From DATLWN01 sp964422615 (GTDB lineage: Bacteria; Pseudomonadota; Zetaproteobacteria; Mariprofundales; Mariprofundaceae): DNA of 64,000 bases. Below, in pieces: positions 7,595 through 17,394 of the stretch; positions within the stretch are counted from its first letter, which is position 1, and each line of letters starts with the position of its first letter. The DNA is taken from positions 68,092-132,091 of the forward strand of contig CAYRBJ010000002.1 in assembly GCA_964422615.1 (NCBI GenBank). The letters run 5' to 3'. Below the pieces are notes generated by a model. It worked only from the letters and a program-made list of their open reading frames with translations. It did no database searches and was not told where the DNA came from. The position numbers and the translations under genes were made by a program.

Positions 7595-8437
7595 ATGCGG
7601 GTTAGATTCTGGGGTGTACGCGGCTCGATCGCCGTGCCCGGCCCGAACACGGTTCGTTATGGTGGCAATACCACTTGCATCGAAGTGATACTGAACGGAG
7701 GCGAGCGTCTGATCCTGGATGCGGGCACCGGCATCTTTCCCTTGGCGCGATCGCTGACATCGGAGATGCCGCTGTCAGCCGGTATCTTTATCTCCCATAC
7801 GCACTGGGATCATATCCAGGGACTGCCGTTCTTCACGCCGCTGTTCGTGCCCGGCAACCGCATCGGCATCTATGGGGCATTTGATGCAGAGTCTGGGCAT
7901 GGCATCGACGACATCCTTTCGGTGCAGATGCAGCCCCGTTTCTATCCGGTGGGTGAACGCGATCTGAAGGCAAACGTGCGGTACTTCTCGCTGCAGGACG
8001 GGGAGCAGCTGCGCGTCGGCGAGGCTGTGGTCACGCCGGTGATGATGAACCATCCGGTCATCGACTTCGGATACCGCATCGAGGCTGACGGCCAGACGCT
8101 GTTCTTCACCGGGGATCACGAGCCGACCGATGTAGCGCACGAGCAAGACAGGCGGCAGGCGATCATTGAGGCTATCCGCGGCGTGGACATGCTGATCGCC
8201 GACAGTGCCTATACCGAGGATGAACTTGCATCCAAGCGTGGCTGGGGGCACGGCACCCATGATAGGAGCATCGATCTGGCCAAGGCTGCGGGGGTGAAAA
8301 CCCTGGTGATGACCCATCACGAGCCGACCCGCACCGACGATGAACTGGATGAGCTATTCCTGGAGATAAGAAAAAAACATGGAAACAATAACTTAGAGCT
8401 GGTTATGGCCCACGAGGGGCTGGTTCTGGAGCCCTGA
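7595..8437 (+). CDS. Metallo-beta-lactamase-fold hydrolase
   Basis: The 280-aa protein has the metal-binding HTHWDH motif at about residues 68-73. A further His (MMNHPVIDFGY), an Asp in TGDHEP and a His in TMTHHEPTRTD complete a dinuclear site. The opening VRFWGVRGSIAVPGP and the overall layout fit the phosphodiesterase-like MBL proteins (COG1235-related). The substrate is unknown. ATG 7595 is chosen because AAGGAGG ends 4 nt before it; an upstream GTG at 7568 has no ribosome site. Confidence 0.75.
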   Translation: MRVRFWGVRGSIAVPGPNTVRYGGNTTCIEVILNGGERLILDAGTGIFPLARSLTSEMPLSAGIFISHTHWDHIQGLPFFTPLFVPGNRIGIYGAFDAESGHGIDDILSVQMQPRFYPVGERDLKANVRYFSLQDGEQLRVGEAVVTPVMMNHPVIDFGYRIEADGQTLFFTGDHEPTDVAHEQDRRQAIIEAIRGVDMLIADSAYTEDELASKRGWGHGTHDRSIDLAKAAGVKTLVMTHHEPTRTDDELDELFLEIRKKHGNNNLELVMAHEGLVLEP

Positions 8438-8459
8438 TCCCGGGCCGGACCCGGATCAG
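8434..8459. terminator. Hairpin between convergent genes
   Basis: CTGATCC pairs with GGATCAG, and GGG with CCC, around a 5-nt loop with one bulged C. The hairpin spans the stop codons of both the hydrolase and the RNA helicase. There is no T-run, so it is at best a weak two-way terminator. Confidence 0.4.
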
Positions 8460-9943
8460 TACGGTTTCTTGCGACCCTTGCCGGCCGGACGGCCGAAGTC
8501 CTTGTTCCGGCCGTGCTTCTGCCCGGGATGGCGGCGTCCGCCATAGCGATGGGGAGCGCCGCGTCCACCCTTGCCCGGGCGGGTGTGCAGCCGTTCCATC
8601 GTACGCTTGAGGCGTTCGCCGCGCAGGCCGATGGTCTCCGGTCCGGCGACCGGCTGCTTTTCCAGCAGCATCGACAGCAGCTTGTGCGCCAGATGCGCCG
8701 GATCCATCTCATCCGCCAGTGCATGCAGCATCGGTGCCGCGTTCTCGTTCAGAGGCTGGCGGCGGATCGCCTCGGCAAGCCTTTCCGCCATCGAGGCTTG
8801 CATCTCGGCGCGGGTCGGGACGAAAGACTGGATGATATCCTTGCCGGTCCGGTGCTGGATGCGCTGGATCTCGCGCAGCTCCATCGGCGTCACCAGGGTC
8901 ACGGCCATGCCCTTGCGCCCGGCCCGTCCCGTGCGGCCGATACGGTGCACGTAGCTTTCTGGGTTGAAGGCGATGTGGTAGTTGAAGACATGTGTGACAT
9001 CGGAAACGTCGAGGCCGCGCGCCGCCACGTCAGTAGCGACGAGGATCTCGGCACTACGCCGGAAGGCGGCGATGGCCTTCTCGCGCTGGCGCTGGTCCAT
9101 GTCGCCGTGCAGCGCCAGTGAGGCGTATCCCTGGGCCTGCAGCAGGGCATTGACCCGGTCGACCTCGCTCTTGGTGCGGCAGAAAATGATGCTCTTCTCC
9201 GCCTCCAGGCTGTCGATCAGGCGGATGGTGGCATCGTCGCGCTCTGATTCCTCGATCACATAGTAATGCTGGCTGATGTCCTTGCTCGTGGCCTCCGAGG
9301 TGGCGACGGTGACGGTGACCGGGTCATGCAGGATATTCTGGGCCAGCTGGCGGATCGGCTTTGGCATCGTGGCCGAGAACAGCAAGGTCTGACGCGGTTC
9401 GGACAGATGCGTGAATATCTCCTTGATGTCGTCGAGAAAGCCCATGTCGAGCATCTCGTCGGCTTCGTCGAGCACGACGATGGATGGGGAAAAGTGGCGC
9501 AGACTCTTGCTTTTCAACAGGTCCAGCAGGCGCCCCGGGGTGGCGACCACCGCCTGGGCGCCGCGCTCGATGTGTTCGATCTGGCGGCGGTAGGGTTGGC
9601 CGCCGTAGACCGTGGCGGTCTGGATCCGGGCATGCCGCCCCAGACGATGCAACTCATCGCTGACCTGGGTGGCCAGCTCGCGCGTCGGGGTGATGACCAG
9701 CAGGCCCACGCCCTTATGATGGGCGATGCGGCTCATGGCCGGCAGACCGAAGGCGGCCGTCTTGCCTGTGCCGGTGTGGGCCTGGCCGATCAGGTCGTGG
9801 CCGGCCATGACGATGGGGATGGCCTGGGCCTGGATGGGGCTGGCCGCACGGAATCCGGCCTCGATGACGCCGGCGAGGATGTCAGGATGCAGCCCGAGCG
9901 TATCGAAGGCGATGGTATTGTCCGTGGGCGAAGTGTTGGTCAT
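8456..9943 (-). CDS. DEAD-box ATP-dependent RNA helicase
   Basis: The 495-aa helicase shows the Q motif (FDTLGL...ASPIQAQAIP), motif I AHTGTGKT at residues 55-62, Ia PTRELA, II DEAD, III SAT, and VI HRIGRTGRAGR. After the two RecA domains there is an extra domain of about 80 residues and a basic Gly/Arg/Lys-rich tail (KGGRGAPHRYGGRRH). These suit RNA binding in ribosome assembly or mRNA decay, as in DeaD/RhlE/CshA proteins. The frame is open to 10045, but the ATG at 9943 aligns with the family start and has GAGAG upstream. Confidence 0.9.
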   Translation of the reverse strand: MTNTSPTDNTIAFDTLGLHPDILAGVIEAGFRAASPIQAQAIPIVMAGHDLIGQAHTGTGKTAAFGLPAMSRIAHHKGVGLLVITPTRELATQVSDELHRLGRHARIQTATVYGGQPYRRQIEHIERGAQAVVATPGRLLDLLKSKSLRHFSPSIVVLDEADEMLDMGFLDDIKEIFTHLSEPRQTLLFSATMPKPIRQLAQNILHDPVTVTVATSEATSKDISQHYYVIEESERDDATIRLIDSLEAEKSIIFCRTKSEVDRVNALLQAQGYASLALHGDMDQRQREKAIAAFRRSAEILVATDVAARGLDVSDVTHVFNYHIAFNPESYVHRIGRTGRAGRKGMAVTLVTPMELREIQRIQHRTGKDIIQSFVPTRAEMQASMAERLAEAIRRQPLNENAAPMLHALADEMDPAHLAHKLLSMLLEKQPVAGPETIGLRGERLKRTMERLHTRPGKGGRGAPHRYGGRRHPGQKHGRNKDFGRPAGKGRKKPY

Positions 9944-10086
9944 GCGTCTCTCTCGGGATGGGTTTCGGCCTGAAAAACGGATCGGATCAGCGAGGCGGTC
10001 TTCGAGCGGGGTCGCATGGTAGGCCGAAGCGGCTTCTCGTTCCACGTATTCTTGTTACCATGGCGCGGCAACTGCCGGGGAGGGGT

Positions 10087-11334
10087 ATGAAACGTACGAC
10101 CGCATGGGCCATGTACGACTGGGCCAACTCCACCTATGCCACCACCGTCATGGCTGGCTTTTTCCCTCTGTTTTTCAAAGAATACTGGGCTTCGGGACTG
10201 TCGGTCAACGAGAGCACCTTCTGGCTGGGTCTGGCTAACTCGGTAGCAGCGGTGCTGATGGCGCTGATGGCGCCGGTGCTTGGCGCCATCGCCGACCAGG
10301 GCGGACTGAAGAAGCGCATCCTACTGCAATTCATGACGCTGGGTGTCGTCACCACGGCAGCGTTGTTCTGGGTAGAAAAGGGAGAGTGGGCGTGGGCGGC
10401 GCTGATCTATGCGCTCAGCGCCCTGGGGTTCTCCGGCGCCAATACCTTTTACGACTCATTGCTTATCGACGTGGCTGAGTATAAGCACTTGGACCGCGTG
10501 TCCTCGCTCGGGTACGGCCTGGGTTACATCGGTGGAGGTCTGCTGTTCGCTCTCAATGTACTGATGACGCTGCATCCGGGTTGGTTCGGCCTTGCCGGCA
10601 AGACCGCGGCGGTGCGCTGGTCGTTCATGTCGGTGGCGATCTGGTGGGCGGTGTTCACAATCCCCTTGGGGCTGTATGTGCACGAGCGCAATGAGGCCAA
10701 GCATGTGGATCTGGCCGCAAGCATCCGCGGCGGCTTCAAGCAGCTCATCACCTCCTTCCGTCAAGTGCGACGCTACCGCATGGCCTTCTTGTTCCTGCTC
10801 GGCTATTTCTTCTACATCGATGGTGTCGGCACCGTGACGCACATGGCCGTCGATTATGGCCTGTCGCTGGGTTTCCACGCCGGGGTGCTGATGACGGCGC
10901 TACTGCTGACGCAGTTTGTCGCCTTTCCCGCCGCCATCGCTTTAGGCTATGTCGGCGAGCGCATTGGCACCCGTCCCACCATCCTGTTCTGTATCGGCGG
11001 CTATGTACTGGCCTGCATCTGGGGCTACCGCATGCAGGTGGAGATGGACTTTTACATGCTGGCCGGGCTCATCGGCCTGGTCATGGGTGGCGTGCAGGCG
11101 CTGTCGCGCTCGATGTACGCACGCCTGATCCCGGAGGGGTGCGCCGGCGAGTTCTTTGGTTTCTACAACATGCTGGGCAAATTCGCCGCCATTCTCGGCC
11201 CGACGCTGATGGGTATCACCAGCCTGGTCACCGGCGATGTGCGCCTGTCCATCCTGTCCATCATACCGCTGTTCGCCATCGGTGCCATTTTGCTGCTGCG
11301 TGTCAGGGAGGGTGACGGGCAATCCGTCGTCTGA
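10087..11334 (+). CDS. MFS transporter, UMF1/Atg22-like family
   Basis: The 415-aa membrane protein has about 12 hydrophobic segments. It opens with the UMF1 family signature TAWAMYDWANSTYATTV. Other conserved stretches are ADQGGLKKRIL after the second segment and GGVQALSRSMYARLIPEG near 340. ATG 10087 is preceded by GGGGAGGGG. Bacterial members are predicted permeases of unknown substrate. It is divergent from the RNA helicase, with a 143-bp spacer that should hold both promoters. Confidence 0.8.
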   Translation: MKRTTAWAMYDWANSTYATTVMAGFFPLFFKEYWASGLSVNESTFWLGLANSVAAVLMALMAPVLGAIADQGGLKKRILLQFMTLGVVTTAALFWVEKGEWAWAALIYALSALGFSGANTFYDSLLIDVAEYKHLDRVSSLGYGLGYIGGGLLFALNVLMTLHPGWFGLAGKTAAVRWSFMSVAIWWAVFTIPLGLYVHERNEAKHVDLAASIRGGFKQLITSFRQVRRYRMAFLFLLGYFFYIDGVGTVTHMAVDYGLSLGFHAGVLMTALLLTQFVAFPAAIALGYVGERIGTRPTILFCIGGYVLACIWGYRMQVEMDFYMLAGLIGLVMGGVQALSRSMYARLIPEGCAGEFFGFYNMLGKFAAILGPTLMGITSLVTGDVRLSILSIIPLFAIGAILLLRVREGDGQSVV

Positions 11335-11401
11335 CTGGCGTCTGGTTCCTGCCTGTGTCACATTACGGGGTGTAAAAATTACTCTTGCATTGGAGGAGTT
11401 T

Positions 11402-11989
11402 ATGTCCACAGGCTGGATCGTACTCGCCATCGTCGTGGTGCTGATCGCTTATACCATTCTGATCTACAACCGGTTGGTGCAGATGCGAAACCGCTACAAA
11501 AACGGTTTTTCCCAGATCGACGTGCAACTGACCCGGCGCTATGAGCTGATCCCGAACCTTGTCGAATCGGCCAAGGCCTATTTGACGCACGAGCGCGAGA
11601 CTCTGGAAAAGGTCATCGAGGCACGCAACCAAGCGGCGGCGGCGGTGAAACAGGCCGCGCGCCAGCCGGGCGATGCCAAGGCCATGGGGAAACTGATCGG
11701 GGCCGAATCGCTACTTGGCTCTGCCCTGTCGCAGTTCCGCATGGTGGTCGAGAACTATCCGGATCTGAAGGCGGACAAAACCATCGCCGACCTTATGGAG
11801 GAACTGGTATCCACCGAGAACCGCGTCAGTTTCGCGCGCCAGGCCTACAACGACGACGTCATGGTCTACAACACGCAGCGCGAGAGCTTCCCGGACGTGA
11901 TGCTGGCCGGCGCCTTCGGCTTTGCCGCAGCCACGCTGTTCGAGATGCCCGACAGCGCGGCCAAGGCGCCGGTCAAGGTGAGTTTCTAG
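11402..11989 (+). CDS. lemA: LemA family protein
   Basis: The 195-aa product has one N-terminal membrane segment (residues 4-22) and the LemA core YNRLVQMRNRYKNGFSQIDVQLTRRYELIPNLVESAK. The helical bundle ends in SFPDVMLAGAFGFAAATLFE. GGAGG lies 5 nt before the ATG at 11402. LemA proteins are membrane-anchored, with a mostly cytoplasmic or periplasmic helical domain whose function is poorly understood. It lies 36 bp upstream of an M48 protease, a pairing common in bacteria. Confidence 0.9.
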   Translation: MSTGWIVLAIVVVLIAYTILIYNRLVQMRNRYKNGFSQIDVQLTRRYELIPNLVESAKAYLTHERETLEKVIEARNQAAAAVKQAARQPGDAKAMGKLIGAESLLGSALSQFRMVVENYPDLKADKTIADLMEELVSTENRVSFARQAYNDDVMVYNTQRESFPDVMLAGAFGFAAATLFEMPDSAAKAPVKVSF

Positions 11990-12025
11990 CCCGATCCTGC
12001 AGCGGAGAAGGAACCACGTGACCCG

Positions 12026-13978
12026 GTGAACACCTCCACCATGGATTTCTTCGGCTATCAAGCGTTGGCCAAGCGTAACAGCGCGTTGCTGATTGGCCTG
12101 TTCGCGCTGGCCGTGACGCTGATCATCCTGGCTATCTATTTTGTAGTCTGGTGGGCCCAGACCTTTGTCGGACGCCATTCGCCCGGGCTATGGGATGGAG
12201 AACTGTTTGCCGCAGTGACGGCCGGCTGCCTGATGGTGATGGGTTTCGGCAGCTGGCAGCGCATCAATCACATTCGTGCCGGGGGTGGTGCGGCAGTGGC
12301 GCGCATGCTTGGCGGCCGGCCGCTGCCGACCTCCACGTCCATGCCGCTGGAGCGACGACTGCTGAACGTGGTAGAGGAGATGGCCATCGCCTCGGGCCTG
12401 CCGGTGCCGCAGGTGTTCGTACTGGAAGAGGCCGGTATCAATGCCTTTGCTGCCGGCTTCAAGCCCGGCGACACTGTCATCGGTGTCACGCGCGGCTGCG
12501 TGGAGATGCTGGACCGGGACCAGTTGCAGGGCGTTATCGCCCATGAGTTCAGCCATATCCTGCACGGCGACACGCATCTGAACATGCAGCTGATGGGCTG
12601 GCTGGCCGGTATCACGCTGATCGGCGATATCGGCATCTCGATGATGACGATGCGTCGAGCCGGCATCCGCTATTATGAACGCGGCAACCGTGGCGGCGTA
12701 CAGCCGGTGATGTTGGTGGCCGGAATCATGGTGTTTGCCGCCGGTACCGTCGGTTTGGTCTTCGCCGATATGATCAAACGGGCGGTGTCCCGCCAGCGCG
12801 AGTTTCTGGCCGATGCGGCGGCGGTGCAGTTCACGCGTCTGCCGTCGGGCCTGGCCGGGGCACTGAAGATCATCGGCGGTTTCGCCGAGGGCTCAGCCAT
12901 ACGCCATCCGGAGGCACAGAAGGCCAGCCACATCTTTTTCGGCCAGGCGATCAGGTCGTATTTCGGTCGCGACTGGTGGGCCACGCATCCGCCGCTTACC
13001 GATCGCATCCGCCGCCTGGAGCCGGGTTTCGGCGGGCGTTTCGACAAGGTGGCTCACGAGCCGACGGTGATGGCCAATGCCGCCAACGCCGCCATGGCTT
13101 CGGATCTGGCCACAGGCCTGGTCGGTGCGGCTTCGTCTGAGCGCACGGCAAGTGGACGGTTGCAGATCGAGGATGCCGGGCAGCCAAGTGCGACGCATTT
13201 GGCCCGGGCCCGCGATCTACTGCAGCAACTGCCGGCCAATCTGCGCGAGTGTGCGCACGATCCCTATCTGGCACGCGCTACCGTCTACGCCCTGCTACTG
13301 GCACGCAGGGATCGCAAGGTACGCAGCCAGCAACTGCAGCTGTTGGAGAAGAAGGCCGACCCGACGGTATTCCGGGAAATGCTGGAGATACAGCCAGAAC
13401 TGGAGCAGATGATCGCGGGCCTGCGCCTGCCCTTGGTTGAAATGATCGTACCGACGCTGCGACAGCTTTCTCAGGCGCAATACCGTGACTTCCGCGCCAA
13501 TGTGAACATGCTGATCAAGGCCGATCACCACGTCAGCCTGTTCGAATATGCGATGCATCGCATGCTGCTGCACCATTTAGATCACGCCTTCGGCCTGCAG
13601 GCGCCGCCGGTGCCGGATGGCCGGGGAGAATTGGCCGATGCCATCTGCCTATTAACGATGTTGGCCGAGATTGGGCAGATCAATGAAGCCATGCGCAACG
13701 AGGCCTTCCGGCATGGCATCGCCTTGTTTGCGCCCGAGCAGATCTACCGGCGTCCCGATGCCAAGGATTGCACCCTGCGTGCCTTCGACGAGGCGCTTCG
13801 CCGTTTCTCCGTGGCTGATCCGGAGATAAAGCGCCGGCTGCTTTCGGCCTGTCTGGCCACCGTATTCACCAACGATAAGGTTTCGGATTCAGAGGGTGAT
13901 CTGCTGCGCATTATCGCCGATGCCATCGGCGTGCCGCTACCGCCCCTGCCTGCATCCGGAAAGCTATCGGCGGCCTAG
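12026..13978 (+). CDS. M48-family (HtpX-like) membrane metalloprotease with large C-terminal extension
   Basis: The 650-aa protein starts at GTG; an ATG five codons later is the alternative. Two membrane segments lie near residues 22-42 and 55-73. The zinc site HEFSH is near residue 173 with a downstream EFLADAAAV supplying the third ligand, and a hydrophobic hairpin lies between them. HtpX is about 290 aa, so roughly 330 residues extend beyond the protease, mostly alpha-helical with a terebinthine-like helical bundle resembling TerB (conserved acidic end DKVSDSEGDLLRIIADAIGVPLPPL). It probably works in membrane-protein quality control with LemA. Confidence 0.85.
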   Translation: MNTSTMDFFGYQALAKRNSALLIGLFALAVTLIILAIYFVVWWAQTFVGRHSPGLWDGELFAAVTAGCLMVMGFGSWQRINHIRAGGGAAVARMLGGRPLPTSTSMPLERRLLNVVEEMAIASGLPVPQVFVLEEAGINAFAAGFKPGDTVIGVTRGCVEMLDRDQLQGVIAHEFSHILHGDTHLNMQLMGWLAGITLIGDIGISMMTMRRAGIRYYERGNRGGVQPVMLVAGIMVFAAGTVGLVFADMIKRAVSRQREFLADAAAVQFTRLPSGLAGALKIIGGFAEGSAIRHPEAQKASHIFFGQAIRSYFGRDWWATHPPLTDRIRRLEPGFGGRFDKVAHEPTVMANAANAAMASDLATGLVGAASSERTASGRLQIEDAGQPSATHLARARDLLQQLPANLRECAHDPYLARATVYALLLARRDRKVRSQQLQLLEKKADPTVFREMLEIQPELEQMIAGLRLPLVEMIVPTLRQLSQAQYRDFRANVNMLIKADHHVSLFEYAMHRMLLHHLDHAFGLQAPPVPDGRGELADAICLLTMLAEIGQINEAMRNEAFRHGIALFAPEQIYRRPDAKDCTLRAFDEALRRFSVADPEIKRRLLSACLATVFTNDKVSDSEGDLLRIIADAIGVPLPPLPASGKLSAA

Positions 13979-13997
13979 CATCCACAGGATACGATGA

Positions 13998-15740
13998 TCA
14001 GGTCGTCGCTTCTGTTGCTACCCGTAGGCTTTCGTGGATATCGCGGGCAAAGGTAATCTCCCCGGGTTTCGGCATCACCCCGGATTTGTGCAATTTGTCC
14101 ACGATCTGTGGCTTCAGGCCGTTGATGACGAGATAGATACGCTTCTTGGCCAGGTTGTCGATGATCGAGGTAAGGGCGACGATGCCGGTCATGTCCATCA
14201 TCGGCACATCGCTCATATCCAGGATGACGGCGCGGATATCCTGGCGCAGGTTCAGGATATTCTTCAGGGCGCGCTGGGCGGCGCCGAAGAACATCGGTCC
14301 GTTGATGTCATAGATCGCTACGGTATTCGGATGTTCGGGATACTCGCGCGCACGGCCGCTGCCACTCAGCTGCACCTCGGTCAGCTCGACCATGCGCTTG
14401 ATGAACAGCATGGCGGCCAGCGCCATGCCGGCGGCGACGGCGATCTCCATATTGATCAGCACCGTCAGGCCGAAACAGGTCAGTAGCACCAACACGTCGT
14501 TGCGTGGCGCCGCCCTCAGGATATGCACGAAATGCTTCGCCTCGCTCATGTTCCGGGCCACGATCAGCAGGATGGCACCCATCGTGGCCATCGGGATATA
14601 GGCCAGCAGCGGTGCGATCAGCAGGATTGACGCCAGCACGAACAGCGAATGCACTACGGCGGACAGTGGAGAATTGCCACCGGCCCCGATGTTGGTGACG
14701 GTGCGGGCGATGGCGGCGGTGGCCGGGATGCCGCTGAAGAACGGGGCAAGGATGTTGCCGATGCCCAGGCCGACCAGCTCCCGGTTCGGATCGGTGGTGC
14801 GGCCGGTCATGCCATCTGCGACCACAGTGCACAGCAGTGATTCGATGGCGCCAAGCATGGCAATGGCGAAGGCGCTTCCTAACAGGCCGTAGATCAGTGC
14901 TGGTGACAGGCCGATCGGCTGACCGTGCGCATTGGGAAGCTCCCATGGCCAGACGAAGGACAGCGGCACCGGTGGGACGCCATTGCCGCTGAGACCATCG
15001 ACATGGTAATGGAAGCTGGAGCCGATGGTGGCGACGTGGAAGCCGGGGATCAGGTGGGTACACAGCCAGGCGACACCGGTGCCGAGCACCATTGCCAGCA
15101 GGTGCGCCGGCACCCGGGTCTTCAGCCGAGGCCACAGGATCAGGGCGGCGAGCGTGACGGCGGAGATGATGAATTCGTCCCATCGCGTGCCGGGCAGGGC
15201 GCGGACGATGGCCATGAGCCGATCGAGGTAGTGCACGCCCGGATGCGTCAGATGAAGCCCGAGCAGGTTCGGGATCTGGAAGGTGCCGATGACCACGGCG
15301 ATGCCGGCCGTAAAACCGACGGTGACAGGGTAAGGGACAAGCTCGATCAGGCTGCCCAGGCGCGCCAGGCCCATGGCGAGCAGGATGATGCCGGCCATCA
15401 GGCCGCTGATGAGCAGGCCGCCAAGGCCATAGCTGTGCACGATCGGCAGCAGGATGACGACGAAGGCGGCGGTGGGGCCGGAGATGTTGATGCGGCTGCC
15501 GCCGGTCAGGGCGATGGCGATACCGCCGACGATGGCCGTGTACAGCCCATATTGCGGGGCCACGCCGCTGGCGATGGCGAGGGCCATGGACAACGGCAGG
15601 GCGACGATGCCGACGGTGACGCCTGCAAGGATATTGGTCTGCCACCAGGTTCTGGAGAAACGGCGTTCCAGCGGATGCTCCCTGTTGTCGCGGCCCGGCT
15701 CAAACCGGGTCGGCAAGACCCGCAGTGTAAGCCTGCCCAT
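13998..15740 (-). CDS. SulP-family anion transporter with STAS domain
   Basis: The 580-aa transporter has 10-12 membrane segments over residues 35-440, including the SulP signature region GVAPQYGLYTAIVGG and a conserved SGPTAAF. A C-terminal STAS domain spans about 465-575 (VILDMSDVPMMDMTGIVAL). The STAS phospho-site Ser is replaced here by Thr/Met-rich MMDMTG. Family members carry sulfate, bicarbonate or other anions; sequence alone does not decide. In a putative autotroph a BicA-like bicarbonate role is possible. Its gene is convergent with the M48 protease, 19 bp away. Confidence 0.85.
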   Translation of the reverse strand: MGRLTLRVLPTRFEPGRDNREHPLERRFSRTWWQTNILAGVTVGIVALPLSMALAIASGVAPQYGLYTAIVGGIAIALTGGSRINISGPTAAFVVILLPIVHSYGLGGLLISGLMAGIILLAMGLARLGSLIELVPYPVTVGFTAGIAVVIGTFQIPNLLGLHLTHPGVHYLDRLMAIVRALPGTRWDEFIISAVTLAALILWPRLKTRVPAHLLAMVLGTGVAWLCTHLIPGFHVATIGSSFHYHVDGLSGNGVPPVPLSFVWPWELPNAHGQPIGLSPALIYGLLGSAFAIAMLGAIESLLCTVVADGMTGRTTDPNRELVGLGIGNILAPFFSGIPATAAIARTVTNIGAGGNSPLSAVVHSLFVLASILLIAPLLAYIPMATMGAILLIVARNMSEAKHFVHILRAAPRNDVLVLLTCFGLTVLINMEIAVAAGMALAAMLFIKRMVELTEVQLSGSGRAREYPEHPNTVAIYDINGPMFFGAAQRALKNILNLRQDIRAVILDMSDVPMMDMTGIVALTSIIDNLAKKRIYLVINGLKPQIVDKLHKSGVMPKPGEITFARDIHESLRVATEATT

Positions 15741-15851
15741 TCTTCATTTCTAGAGCATGGCATCCGCGGCGTACCGTCCTGCAGCGTTAACGGTTAGCAT
15801 GCGTCAACCGCGGCGGCAGCGGCGGCAGAGATTGCGAAGTGAGTGAGTGAG

Positions 15852-16574
15852 ATGGGAAGAGCATTTGAAGTGCGCAAGGCCTCGATGGCCAAGACGGCAG
15901 CGGCCAAGACCAAGGTGTATTCGCGCTACGGGCGCGAGATCTATGTGGCTGCCAAGAACGGCGGTATCGATCCCGAGGCCAACCTGGTGCTGCGTCGCCT
16001 GATCGAGAAGGCGAAGAAGGAGCAGGTGCCGTCGCATGTGATCGACAAGGCCATCGACAAGGCCAAGGGTGCCGGCGGTGAGGATTTTGCCCCGGCCCGC
16101 TACGAGGGCTTCGGGCCGGGCGGGTGCATGGTCATCGTTGACTGCCTGTCGGACAACAACACCCGCACCTTCAGTGACGTACGCCTGTGCTTCGGCAAGA
16201 ACGGAGCCAAGCTGGGCTCGCCGGGCGCGGTGGTGCACATGTTCGACCATTTGGCCGTATTCTCCTTCAGGGGACCGGACGAGGATGCGGTGCTGGAGGC
16301 GCTGATGAACGCCGATGTCGACGTCTCAGACATCGAGGACGAGGACGGCATCATCACCGTCTTTGCGCCGACCACCGAGTTCTACAAGGCGCGCACGGCC
16401 CTGAGCGAGGCCTTCCCGGATATCGAATTCGAGGTCGAGGATATCTCCTACGTGCCGAAGACCTCGACGGTGCTGGCTGGCGAGGATGCCGAGATGATGG
16501 AAAACTTCCTGGCCGCTCTTGACGATCTCGACGACGTGCAGCAGGTCTACCACAATGCCGAGCTTCCCGGCTGA
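15852..16574 (+). CDS. YebC/PmpR-family protein (YeeN subtype)
   Basis: The 240-aa protein carries family stretches KVYSRYGREIYVAAK, VIDKAIDKAKGAG and RYEGFGPGGCMVIVDCLSDN, with an acidic C-terminus ending DDVQQVYHNAEL. The N-terminus matches YeeN rather than YebC, which starts with GHSKW. YebC proteins were called transcription factors; recent work links them to translation of proline stretches. ATG at 15852 fits the family start better than the in-frame GTG at 15843. Confidence 0.85.
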   Translation: MGRAFEVRKASMAKTAAAKTKVYSRYGREIYVAAKNGGIDPEANLVLRRLIEKAKKEQVPSHVIDKAIDKAKGAGGEDFAPARYEGFGPGGCMVIVDCLSDNNTRTFSDVRLCFGKNGAKLGSPGAVVHMFDHLAVFSFRGPDEDAVLEALMNADVDVSDIEDEDGIITVFAPTTEFYKARTALSEAFPDIEFEVEDISYVPKTSTVLAGEDAEMMENFLAALDDLDDVQQVYHNAELPG

Positions 16575-16610
16575 TGCGGACTCGCGTGGCAGGGACGTTG
16601 TCCCGTCGTC

Positions 16611-17258
16611 TCAGCCCTGCGGTTTCTTCGCTGCCGCCCCGACCAGCAAAGCCATATCTGTTGCATGTGGGTGACCGCTCGCCCGCAATGCTTCGATAAC
16701 GCTGGCTTGGTTCCGCGGCGGTTGGTTCTGGCTGACCTTCCATTTTCCGTATAAGCGTTCGATGGGCATCTCGAAGCCGATGATGGCGCCGATCAACTGT
16801 TCGACGAAATCGTCCGGCGCGTCCGCAACCGCCCATGGTTCCGGGAACGACGCCTCGTTATGCGCGGTCAGGGCCTCGAGCTGCGTGCGTATCCATGCGG
16901 CATCCTCGACGACGCGCAGCGGGCCATGCGCATGCACCACGGCATAGTTCCAAGTCGGCGCTACCTTTCCCGTTTCCGCTTTGGTGACGTACCAGGATGG
17001 GGAGATGTAGGTCTGGGGCCCATGGAAGACGGCCATGGCCTCGCTACCCGCCGCGATGTCGTTTAATAGCGGGTTGGCGCGGGCGATATGCCCCCTGAGT
17101 GTCCCGAACGGGGCGGGCGATTCCGAAATCACCATCGGGATATGGTTGGCATCCAGCCCGTCCGCAGACAGCGTGACCAGGGTGGCCAGCGGGTGATCGC
17201 GGATCAGGGCATGCAACACCTCAACGCGTGTTTCCTCGTACCGCTTCTCGATATACAC
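16611..17258 (-). CDS. PaiB-family FMN-binding protein
   Basis: The 215-aa protein has the split-barrel flavin-binding fold signature of the PaiB/FMN-binding negative transcriptional regulator family: a VTLSADGLDANHIPMVI opening strand, then FHGPQTYISPSWY near residue 80 and PTWNYAVVHAHGPL near 105. In Bacillus, PaiB represses sporulation and protease genes; in proteobacteria its role is unclear. It may be an FMN-dependent protective enzyme. It is convergent with yebC. Confidence 0.8.
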   Translation of the reverse strand: MYIEKRYEETRVEVLHALIRDHPLATLVTLSADGLDANHIPMVISESPAPFGTLRGHIARANPLLNDIAAGSEAMAVFHGPQTYISPSWYVTKAETGKVAPTWNYAVVHAHGPLRVVEDAAWIRTQLEALTAHNEASFPEPWAVADAPDDFVEQLIGAIIGFEMPIERLYGKWKVSQNQPPRNQASVIEALRASGHPHATDMALLVGAAAKKPQG

Positions 17259-17394
17259 GTTACCTGATGCCTCCGATCACCGAACATCCTGACTTGATCC
17301 GGTTCCATTAAAGCGGAATGTCCGATGGACGCAAGATGCCGATGCTCCACACGAGGTTTACGGGCGGGAAACGCCGGCCTAGGCTGGGTTCATA

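Noticed and set aside
14308..15645. Long open frame on the minus strand within the SulP gene
   Set aside because: Arg/His/Pro-rich composition and a one-base shift from a clear transporter show it is a GC-rich shadow.
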